A DNA stretch of 54,652 nt from Chlamydiales bacterium STE3 (GTDB taxonomy: Bacteria; Chlamydiota; Chlamydiia; Chlamydiales; Parachlamydiaceae), in contig VKHO01000020.1 of NCBI GenBank assembly GCA_011125455.1, positions 1 through 54,652 of the forward strand, read 5' to 3'. Both the position numbers and the translations under genes were made by a program. Shown piece after piece: positions 47,404 through 54,652 of this stretch (position 1 is the stretch's first letter; every line of letters begins with the position of its first letter). Below the pieces are notes generated by a model that saw only the letters and a program-made list of their open reading frames with translations, had not been told where the DNA came from and ran no database searches.

Positions 47404-50400
47404 GTGAATCAACAAATCCTTTTAAAAAAAGTCAAGGTCCATAATTTAAAGTCTGTGGATCTTGCATTGAACCCAAACCAATTAATTGTCTTTACTGGTG
47501 TGTCGGGCTCAGGAAAGTCCTCCTTGGCTTTTGATACTCTTTTTGCTGAAGGACAAAGGCGCTATGTTGAGTCTTTATCCACTTTTGCAAGGAGACAAAT
47601 TAATGAGCTGGCCAAACCGGATATAGAAAGTGCTTCGGGAATTTCGCCCACTATCTCTATCGAACAAAAAACAGCAGGGCGAAATCCTCGCTCAACCGTG
47701 GGAACTTTGACGGAGATTTACGACTACATTAGAGTTCTTTTTGCAAGAATAGGCAAACCTTTTTGTCCTGTTAGTGGAGAACCTGTATCTCCTCAAAGCC
47801 GCGAAAGGATTATCAAGCTTGCTCAAATCCTCCCCGAAGGCACGAAACTGATTATCCTCGCACCCTACTCAAAAGGGAAGAAGGGGGAATTTAAAGAAGA
47901 CTTTCAAGAATTAGTAAAAAAAGGCTTCATGCGTGCTCGAGTAGATGGGAAAATAGTGCATTTGGATGAAGAGATCTCGCTAGATGGCAATTTAACACAC
48001 GATGTCGATGTCCTTATTGACCGAATTGTTGTCAAACCCGAAAATTACTCAAGAATTGCCGAATCTGTCACCACGGCATTGGATTTTGGAAAAGGATTGC
48101 TTTCACTATTAGATGCAGATACAGACGAAGAAAAATTATTTTCCATGCATGCCTATTCACCCAAATCAGGCCTTTCTTATCCTTCTCTTGAACCTCACGA
48201 TTTTTCCTTTAATAGCCCTTCCGGAATGTGTTCCGAATGCCATGGGCTTGGTTATATCCAAGAATTTGACTTAGAAAAAATTATTGATCCTGAAAAAAGC
48301 ATTGCGGAAGATTGCTGTCTTGTAGGAAGTTCCTACCAAACCGTAAGGTACGGCAATATTTACCGTAATCTTGCCACTCTTTATGATTTTAGTGTGCATA
48401 CACCTTGGAAAGCCCTTTCCCAACAAGCTAGGAAAGTTTTTCTTAAAGGCAATGACAAAAAATGGACTAGGATGCAGTTCGTTCATCCACTTACAGGAGC
48501 GTCCTGGATAGATCATATCCAATGGAAAGGAGTGCTCCACGAGGCAAAGGCGCGCCTGGCAGAAGCTAAAAGCGAAGGTTATCGCAATAAGATGCTAAAA
48601 ATCATGAGCGAGCAATGCTGCCCAATTTGCCAAGGCTCCAAACTTAAACCCTACCCCTCTGCTGCCAAGTTTGCAGGGAAAAAAATCCATGAAATTACAC
48701 AACTTACAGTCAGGGAATGCTTAAAGCTATTTCAGACAGTTGAACTTCCAGAACTTGAATTTAAAATTGCGGAAGAGTTGCTAAAAGAAATTAAGGAAAG
48801 GCTTAATTTTTTGTTAGAGGTAGGTCTTCACTACCTTACACTCGAAAGACGATCACCAACGCTGTCTGGAGGAGAAGCCCAGCGAGTTCGTTTAGCATCC
48901 CAGATCGGCTCCGGCCTTGTCGGCATCACCTATATTCTCGATGAACCTTCCATTGGATTGCATCCCAGAGACAACAAAAAATTACTTAGCACTCTCAAAC
49001 ACCTTCGTGATATTGGTAACACAGTTATTGTTGTTGAACATGACGAAGAAACAATCTGGGAAAGTGACTACGTTGTTGATTTTGGGCCTGGAGCAGGCAA
49101 GGAAGGGGGTGAAATTGTCTACCAAGGACCCATTGAGGGTCTCTTAAAGTCTCAAAGGTCATTAACAGGCGCTTACTTATCCGGAAAAAAGGAAATTTCC
49201 ATTCCTAAAAAACGCAAAAAAAAGACAAGAGAATCTTTAAAAATTGTTAAAGCAAGCCATCATAATTTAAAAAATATCGATGTTACGCTCCCCTTAGGAC
49301 TCTTTGTCGCAATCACTGGCGTATCTGGTTCAGGAAAGTCCTCACTCATTTCAGATACCCTCTACCCAGCTCTGTCGAACCATTTACATCAATCTGATCT
49401 TCCAGTTGGAAAACATCACTCTATTAAAGGTAAAGAAAAAATCGATAAGATTATCGCTATTGATCAAACACCCATCGGGCGCAATCCTCGATCAAATCCA
49501 GCAACATATATTAAGTTGTTAGATGAGATTCGCGCATTGCTTAGTCAACTTCCCGAAAGTCAAGCAAAAGGTTTTACAGCAGGCCGGTTTAGCTTCAATG
49601 TAAAAGAAGGATCTTGTTCTGAATGCCATGGGATGGGTCAAATTAAGATCGATATGGATTTTCTAGAAGATGCCTGGGTTGATTGCCCTCTTTGCGCTAA
49701 TCAGCGTTTCGATCCTGAAACGCTATCTATCTTTTATAAAGGAAAAAACATTTATGACATCTTAGAAATGGATGTTGACCAGGCGCATGCTTTTTTTAAA
49801 AATATTCCTTCTATTAATAGAAAGCTAAGTACTCTTCAGGAAGTAGGCTTAGGCTATTTAAAAATTGGCCAGCCATCAACAACTCTTTCAGGTGGAGAAG
49901 CACAGCGTATTAAATTAGCAAAAGAGCTCGTTAGGCCCTCTACAGGCCAAACACTTTACATTTTAGATGAGCCTTCTACTGGATTGCATTTCCATGATAT
50001 TCATCATTTATTGAATGTGTTACATAAATTAGTGGAGCTTGGAAACAGTGTTGTGGTGATTGAACACAACATGGATATAGTAAAAACTGCTGACTGGATT
50101 ATAGATTTAGGCCCGGAAGGAGGCTATGAGGGTGGACAACTTGTCGGAGAAGGCCCTCCAGAAACAATCTCCAAAATGGATACGCCAACAGGAAAAGCGG
50201 TCAGCGATGCGTTAAACCAGCATGCTCAAGATAAGATTCGACTCCTTGAAGATAAAGAAAAAGCCTCCCCTAACACTATCCCCAAGCCTATTCAAAACGT
50301 TTCAGTTAAGGGTGCCGAACAAAACAATTTAAAGCATCTTGACATTTCCTTTCCAAGAGAGAAGATTACCATTTGCACAGGGCCATCTGGATCGGGAAAA

Positions 50401-53070
50401 ACATCATTTGCATTTGATACTGTTTATGCAGAAGGGCAAAGACGCTATATTGAATCACTCTCACCTTATGCTCGCCAATTTGTAAAACAAATGTCTAAAC
50501 CTAAAGCAGGTCTCATTGAGGGTTTATCACCTGCTATTGCTATTGAGCAAAAATCCCATGCCGGCAACCCTCGTTCCACGGTAGGCACAATGACAGAAAT
50601 ATATGACTACCTAAGGCTTATGTATGCCAGACTTGGGGTTCCACATGATCCAGAAACTGGCGAAGTCATTCAATCGATCAGTAAATCGTATGTAGCCCAA
50701 AAACTCCTTGAATTACCAGAAAATGAAAAAATTCAAATTCTTGCACCTATTGAGATTAAGAAAAATGAGAAATTTGCAGATGTGATTAACCGTCTAAGAA
50801 GACAGGGATTTTTACGTATACGTTTAAATGGTGAATATCATGATCTTGAGGAACCGCTAACGGAAGAAATTTTCGATCGTAAACGTAAAAATGAGTTCTT
50901 TTTAGTCATTGATCGGTTAAAAATTACCCCCTCCATTGAACAGAGACTATTAGAAGCGATTCAGGCAGCCTCTGATTTGGGAAATAACCAATTGACCGTT
51001 GCTCGGGAAAATGGTAAAGATCTATTCTTTAATCTTGCTTTTGCTGTAGCTAGCACAGGTCGCTCCTTTACAGAAATTACCCCACATACTTTTGCTTTTA
51101 ATAAACCAGAAGGCATGTGCCCAGAATGTTTGGGATTAGGTTATACTTATGGAGCTAACCTAATGAGTAAACCAGAACTTCTTCATTTATCTGCGATAAG
51201 CTTATTGCGCTTTTTGTGGGCAGGAACATATGACTGGCAGCCATTTATAATTTCGTTTTTAGACGACCTTGGGATTGATCCGCATATTCCTTTAAATGAC
51301 CTAACCTCCAAACAGCTCCATCATTTTTTAAACGGATCTCTGACAGAAATTGAGACAAAAAGTGGGCTTCGCTTGCGTTGGCAAGGGATTAATACTTCTC
51401 TTGTGAAAGCAGGCCGAAATGCGCGCAACGAAGTAAAGGAACGCATCTTACCCCTTCTTGATGAAGATACCTGCTCAGCATGTGAAGGCGACCGTCTTAA
51501 TCCCCTAGCGAGAAACGTGACTTTGATTGGCTTTACAATTGGCCAACTTTGCCACATGCCTGTTTTGCAAACCCTCGAAGTCATTAAAAATATTGCCATT
51601 GACAAAGCAAATAGGCTTCTAGAAGATGTCCAAAACCAGCTTGTCAGCAGGTTGCAATTCCTTAATGAGGTCGGTTTAGAGTACATTGCGCTTGACCGCA
51701 AAGCCCCCTCTCTTAGCGGTGGCGAAGCACAACGCATTCGCTTAGCACGGCAGCTTGGAAGTGGCTTAACAGGGGTCCTCTATGTTCTTGATGAGCCAAC
51801 GATAGGTTTACATCCACATGACAATGAAAAACTTAATCGAGCCTTGCAAAAATTAAAGCAATTAAAAAATACCCTTCTTATGGTGGAGCACGATCCTCTA
51901 TCAATTGCCTGTGCAGACCACATTATCGATTTTGGACCTGGATCAGGATCGCATGGTGGCCACGTGACAGCTCAGGGAACCTATGAAGAGATTTTAAAGG
52001 ATCCTCATTCCTTAACGGGTAAGTATCTTTCCCATCAAATTGAAGTTCCCAGACCGAATCAGAGGAGGCAGTCTAAAGAATTCCTCAAAATTCGACACGC
52101 TAAGTCAAACAATCTTAAAGACTTATCTTTAGATATACCGATTGGAGCTTTAACTTGTTTTACCGGTGTTTCAGGGTCGGGCAAATCTACGTTACTTCAT
52201 GATGTAGTTTTTCAGGCAGTACAAAAAGGACTTCTACAAAGCGACAAGGTCACCTTAAAGGGCATTGCTCAAGTGTCTGGAATTCACCATTTTGAAAAAC
52301 TTCTTTTTATTGATCAAAACCCTATAGGCCACACTATCCGATCAGACATTGCAACTTATACAGAAATCCTTACTCCTATTCGTGAATTATTTGCATCTAT
52401 ACCAGAAGCAGCAGCAAGAGGATTGCAGCCTAAAAACTTTAGTTATAACCACAGAAGAGGAATGTGTACTAATTGTTGGGGACTGGGTTTCAAGAAAGTC
52501 TCGATGCATTTTCTCCCTCCAGTAAAGGTAGTCTGTGACGAGTGCCAGGGACTTCGACTCAATAAGTTGAGTCTTACTATACATTATAAAGAAAAAAATC
52601 TTGGACAACTACTAAACTATACGATCGATGAATTAAAGATTTTTTTCGCAAATCATTTTCGAATTATTCGTATTTTAGATACTTTAATTTCTGTCGGCCT
52701 TGGTTATCTTAGACTCGGGCAAGAAATGGTTTCTCTCTCCGGTGGTGAAGCCCAACGCATCAAACTAAGTCGTGAGCTCTCTAAGCGATCACGAGGAAAA
52801 ACACTTTATTTGCTTGATGAACCAACAACAGGCCTTCATAGCGATGATATTGTAAAGCTGCTTAAAGTTTTGCATCAACTTATTGACAAAGGCAATACAA
52901 TGGTCATGATTGAGCACAACTTAGATATGATTAAAAATGCAGACTATATTTTCGATATTGGTCCTGGTTCTGGAGAAATGGGAGGGTCAATTATCGCTCA
53001 AGGATCGCCGGAACAGCTCATAAAAAATGAGAATTCTTTCACTGCCCACTACTTAACAACTGTTATTTAA
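47404..53070 (+). CDS. uvrA: Double-length UvrA, excinuclease ABC subunit A
   Basis: 1888 residues, about twice the usual 940: two complete UvrA units fused head to tail, as known in chlamydiae. Four Walker A sites (GVSGSGKSSL at about 31 and 638, GPSGSGKTSF near 993, GVSGSGKSTL near 1588) and four ABC signatures LSGGEAQR (about 485, 829, 1437, 1778). Zinc-type cysteine clusters (CSECHGLG, CPICQGSK, CSECHGMG, CPLCANQ, CPECLGLG, CSACEGDR, CTNCWGLG, CDECQG) are spread over both halves. It recognises bulky DNA damage and loads UvrB. The start is GTG 47404, directly before the conserved VHNLKSVDL. Fusion probably makes the natural UvrA dimer in one chain. No frameshift seen. Confidence 0.97.
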   Translation: MNQQILLKKVKVHNLKSVDLALNPNQLIVFTGVSGSGKSSLAFDTLFAEGQRRYVESLSTFARRQINELAKPDIESASGISPTISIEQKTAGRNPRSTVGTLTEIYDYIRVLFARIGKPFCPVSGEPVSPQSRERIIKLAQILPEGTKLIILAPYSKGKKGEFKEDFQELVKKGFMRARVDGKIVHLDEEISLDGNLTHDVDVLIDRIVVKPENYSRIAESVTTALDFGKGLLSLLDADTDEEKLFSMHAYSPKSGLSYPSLEPHDFSFNSPSGMCSECHGLGYIQEFDLEKIIDPEKSIAEDCCLVGSSYQTVRYGNIYRNLATLYDFSVHTPWKALSQQARKVFLKGNDKKWTRMQFVHPLTGASWIDHIQWKGVLHEAKARLAEAKSEGYRNKMLKIMSEQCCPICQGSKLKPYPSAAKFAGKKIHEITQLTVRECLKLFQTVELPELEFKIAEELLKEIKERLNFLLEVGLHYLTLERRSPTLSGGEAQRVRLASQIGSGLVGITYILDEPSIGLHPRDNKKLLSTLKHLRDIGNTVIVVEHDEETIWESDYVVDFGPGAGKEGGEIVYQGPIEGLLKSQRSLTGAYLSGKKEISIPKKRKKKTRESLKIVKASHHNLKNIDVTLPLGLFVAITGVSGSGKSSLISDTLYPALSNHLHQSDLPVGKHHSIKGKEKIDKIIAIDQTPIGRNPRSNPATYIKLLDEIRALLSQLPESQAKGFTAGRFSFNVKEGSCSECHGMGQIKIDMDFLEDAWVDCPLCANQRFDPETLSIFYKGKNIYDILEMDVDQAHAFFKNIPSINRKLSTLQEVGLGYLKIGQPSTTLSGGEAQRIKLAKELVRPSTGQTLYILDEPSTGLHFHDIHHLLNVLHKLVELGNSVVVIEHNMDIVKTADWIIDLGPEGGYEGGQLVGEGPPETISKMDTPTGKAVSDALNQHAQDKIRLLEDKEKASPNTIPKPIQNVSVKGAEQNNLKHLDISFPREKITICTGPSGSGKTSFAFDTVYAEGQRRYIESLSPYARQFVKQMSKPKAGLIEGLSPAIAIEQKSHAGNPRSTVGTMTEIYDYLRLMYARLGVPHDPETGEVIQSISKSYVAQKLLELPENEKIQILAPIEIKKNEKFADVINRLRRQGFLRIRLNGEYHDLEEPLTEEIFDRKRKNEFFLVIDRLKITPSIEQRLLEAIQAASDLGNNQLTVARENGKDLFFNLAFAVASTGRSFTEITPHTFAFNKPEGMCPECLGLGYTYGANLMSKPELLHLSAISLLRFLWAGTYDWQPFIISFLDDLGIDPHIPLNDLTSKQLHHFLNGSLTEIETKSGLRLRWQGINTSLVKAGRNARNEVKERILPLLDEDTCSACEGDRLNPLARNVTLIGFTIGQLCHMPVLQTLEVIKNIAIDKANRLLEDVQNQLVSRLQFLNEVGLEYIALDRKAPSLSGGEAQRIRLARQLGSGLTGVLYVLDEPTIGLHPHDNEKLNRALQKLKQLKNTLLMVEHDPLSIACADHIIDFGPGSGSHGGHVTAQGTYEEILKDPHSLTGKYLSHQIEVPRPNQRRQSKEFLKIRHAKSNNLKDLSLDIPIGALTCFTGVSGSGKSTLLHDVVFQAVQKGLLQSDKVTLKGIAQVSGIHHFEKLLFIDQNPIGHTIRSDIATYTEILTPIRELFASIPEAAARGLQPKNFSYNHRRGMCTNCWGLGFKKVSMHFLPPVKVVCDECQGLRLNKLSLTIHYKEKNLGQLLNYTIDELKIFFANHFRIIRILDTLISVGLGYLRLGQEMVSLSGGEAQRIKLSRELSKRSRGKTLYLLDEPTTGLHSDDIVKLLKVLHQLIDKGNTMVMIEHNLDMIKNADYIFDIGPGSGEMGGSIIAQGSPEQLIKNENSFTAHYLTTVI

Positions 53071-53132
53071 TTCGCGACTCTTTATGCTTTTTGAATTCTA
53101 GTTTTTTATACTTATTTTAATTAAAACAAACC

Positions 53133-53471
53133 ATGAATATAGCAAATACGGCACGCTCCCTTCCCTTAATAACAAGCTCAAAAATCGTTCAAAAAAAATT
53201 TCTTTGTTTTACATGGAATAAACGTTTAGTGTTTACGACAACTTCAAAACAAATCTATTCCGTTGCCATTAAAACGTCAAATGCAGCAAGTTTACAGAAC
53301 GAATGCCTGCTAGTTGAGTCCAAGCAGCTATGTGTTGAGCTCAAACATTCAGGAAATCCAGGGGACGAATTGATTACAGAAATGCTGGATGCTGATCCAT
53401 GTCAACGCATTTCAGCCGAGCAGTGTCTAAAGAAATTAGATATTTTGTTAGCCTCAAAAGACTTTATTTAA
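53133..53471 (+). pseudogene. Internally deleted serine/threonine protein kinase remnant (112 aa)
   Basis: The N-terminal part contains QIYSVAIKTSNA followed by LQNECLLVES, the beta-3 VAIK lysine strand and alpha-C glutamate of a kinase N-lobe. The C-terminal part LITEMLDADPCQRISAEQCLKKL is the kinase subdomain XI pattern. The catalytic HRD loop, the DFG segment and everything between are missing: the two parts are joined over about 15 residues. The junction suggests an internal deletion in an originally 270-residue domain. It may no longer be functional. It lies between uvrA and a minus-strand pair. No ribosome site evident. Confidence 0.62.
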
Positions 53472-53536
53472 GTCTTTTTTTAACTTAGTCCCTTTAAGCT
53501 TCACCAATGTGATAAAATAGCTTTAAAAGCCAATAT

Positions 53537-53944
53537 TTACCAATCAATAGAGGAAATTGGCAAATTTTTTGACAGTCCTCTTATCAACTTCTGTATTCTC
53601 AGAGGAATTTGGTGCACAATGCAATTGTGTCCCAGCTCCTCGTCGAAATAGACTCCATTAAAAGAGTTTAGTGATCGAGCTGCTTGATAGAAGAGAGCGT
53701 TAATGCCATGCTCATCCCTTTCGGGAAGGGTAAATCGAAAGCCACAAGGAACAAATGTAAAAGCTTCTTTTTTCCAACTTTGCTTAGCGACTTGAAGGGC
53801 TTCTTCAATCGTTGGGGCTTGAATTTCCGTTTCTACATCACCTTCTTCTTTTCCCAAACACCATACATAGCAATTGTCATTGATTCTACGCAAAATAAAC
53901 AACTGCTGTGGTGCAATTTTTCCAATGTGAATAATCTCAGACAT
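53537..53944 (-). CDS. Small soluble protein, unknown (135 aa)
   Basis: ATG 53944 is preferred to ATG 53950 because AGGA is better spaced. Begins MSEIIHIGKIAPQQLFILRR and ends LSKNLPISSIDW. No signal peptide or membrane helix, with mixed alpha/beta composition. The segment EIQAPTIEEALQVAKQSW resembles a common domain turn but I know no family. Its start overlaps the stop of the upstream membrane protein gene by 8 bases, so the two are coupled. Confidence 0.78.
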   Translation of the reverse strand: MSEIIHIGKIAPQQLFILRRINDNCYVWCLGKEEGDVETEIQAPTIEEALQVAKQSWKKEAFTFVPCGFRFTLPERDEHGINALFYQAARSLNSFNGVYFDEELGHNCIVHQIPLRIQKLIRGLSKNLPISSIDW

Positions 53945-54296
53945 CCCCATCTTCCTGATCTTTTGGACGGATAACTTCTATTTTCTGTTTGCGTTCTGCA
54001 TAAAAATATTCTTTTAAAATAATATAGAGTCCCCCAAAGATAAATAAGACAGGCATCAGAACATCCCAGGACAGGCTGAAAAACGAGAGAAGAAATAAAC
54101 CCAATAAGATAACTGAGGTTACCATAAGATCAAAGATTCGATGGGTAAAATACTGGCGAATGGCAAGATTTGCAAATAGCACTAGTAGTATTCCAGGCCA
54201 CCAAAAACCAGTATAGAACAGGATTCCCAAGCCAACTAAAAAAATTCCGTTAGCCAGCGCATCAGCCTTTCGTTTCTCTAAAATAAAATATCCCAT
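53937..54296 (-). CDS. Small membrane protein, unknown (119 aa)
   Basis: Four hydrophobic segments at about 14-30, 32-45, 55-73 and 77-95 with a charged C-terminal tail (ERKQKIEVIRPKDQEDGDV). The layout resembles LiaI/LiaF-type transmembrane segments (GIFLVGLGILFYTGFWWPGI). That is only a resemblance. It is the first gene of a coupled pair, with the downstream soluble protein overlapping its stop. Confidence 0.78.
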   Translation of the reverse strand: MGYFILEKRKADALANGIFLVGLGILFYTGFWWPGILLVLFANLAIRQYFTHRIFDLMVTSVILLGLFLLSFFSLSWDVLMPVLFIFGGLYIILKEYFYAERKQKIEVIRPKDQEDGDV

Positions 54297-54386
54297 AAAA
54301 CGCTTCCATTGTTTTAAATCGTCTCAACAAATAATTGGTCAAAAACTTAACTGCATATTAGAATACTATAAAAAATTAAACTACCA

Positions 54387-54530
54387 ATGCTATTAGAAAG
54401 AATTAGCGATCACACCTTTAATTTATACAGCCATCAGAACAAAATTGTATCTATTTCGGTGCACTCTCCTTCTCCTGAATTAAACTACAATTTGGCTTTT
54501 AAAGCAGCAGATTCTTTCTTTAAGCACTAA
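54387..54530 (+). CDS. Short ORF of 47 residues, unknown
   Basis: Starts MLLERISDHTFNLYSHQNK and ends KAADSFFKH. Composition is protein-like and there is no other gene in the 275 bases before the IS end, but no ribosome site precedes it. It ends 41 bases before the insertion boundary. Could be a real small gene or the remnant of one. Confidence 0.3.
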   Translation: MLLERISDHTFNLYSHQNKIVSISVHSPSPELNYNLAFKAADSFFKH

Positions 54531-54571
54531 CCCTGCTCCAAACAAAAACGTTTTCGTTTAGAGATAGGAAC

Positions 54572-54652
54572 GGCCTTGTTGCATAAATCATCCTACGGCA
54601 AACCCATGCAAAATAACTAAATTTAAATCTTTTTAAATTGCCTCACTGAATT
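54572..54652 (-). mobile_element. IS5/IS903-like insertion sequence, 3' end (truncated by window edge)
   Basis: Exact inverted copy of bases 1-81. The minus strand of 54623-54652 reads NSVRQFKKI-stop. Both copies show the same end of the element facing the window interior, so the two flanking copies are inverted relative to each other. The remaining part of each lies outside the window. Confidence 0.85.

Noticed and set aside
51321-51737. 138-codon minus-strand ORF within uvrA
   Set aside because: Entirely inside a secure gene with strong motifs; antisense frame shadow.

Overview
The window looks like a piece of a Parachlamydiaceae-type genome (an environmental chlamydia living in amoebae, of the Protochlamydia / Parachlamydia / Neochlamydia kind). 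The reasons are: a double-length, four-ATPase UvrA of 1888 residues, which is a chlamydial speciality; the order pepA - ssb - type III chaperone (Slc1/CT043-like) - glgX, which matches CT045-CT044-CT043-CT042 of Chlamydia trachomatis; hflX followed by a PhnP-like hydrolase, as in CT379-CT380; low G+C; and a eukaryote-like ubiquitin protease. Both window ends run into the same 81-bp end of an IS5/IS903-like insertion sequence in opposite orientation, so the contig was probably cut at repeated IS copies.

Layout. 1-3.7 kb: IS end, serine dehydratase (sdaA), an AbiE-type toxin-antitoxin pair and two weak coding remnants. 4-5.6 kb: a TolC-like outer-membrane protein and a small lipoprotein. 5.7-12.2 kb: a minus-strand operon mtaB - unknown - glgB - ligA with overlapping genes. 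12.3-20.4 kb: two giant paralogous proteins of unknown function (1423 and 1240 aa). 20.5-23.2 kb: hflX, MBL hydrolase, one-TM protein. 23.3-27.6 kb: FAD oxidoreductase, DoxX protein, small membrane protein, a large exported protein, YeaO-like DUF488. 27.9-29.75 kb: a DUF6155-like gene and an insertion-sequence graveyard, where an internally deleted IS5-like element sits inside a decayed IS1-like element. 29.8-34.3 kb: SIMPL protein, Nudix hydrolase, a four-gene surface operon (three collagen-like proteins plus a beta-barrel), and a frameshifted Cys-rich secreted protein. 34.3-43.4 kb: copper-type P-ATPase, def, pepA, ssb, a coiled-coil gene, slc1-like chaperone, glgX. 43.4-54.3 kb: USP-type deubiquitinase, queA, a metal-domain-like exported protein, uvrA, a decayed protein kinase and two small genes.

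How it fits together. Housekeeping functions (DNA ligation and repair, tRNA modification by MtaB and QueA, deformylation, glycogen branching and debranching) are interspersed with host-interaction candidates (deubiquitinase, giant paralogs, collagen-like surface operon, type III chaperone) and with mobile or decaying DNA. Positions, motifs, overlaps and repeats were read directly. Family names come from motif recognition without database searches. Roles in the host are inference.
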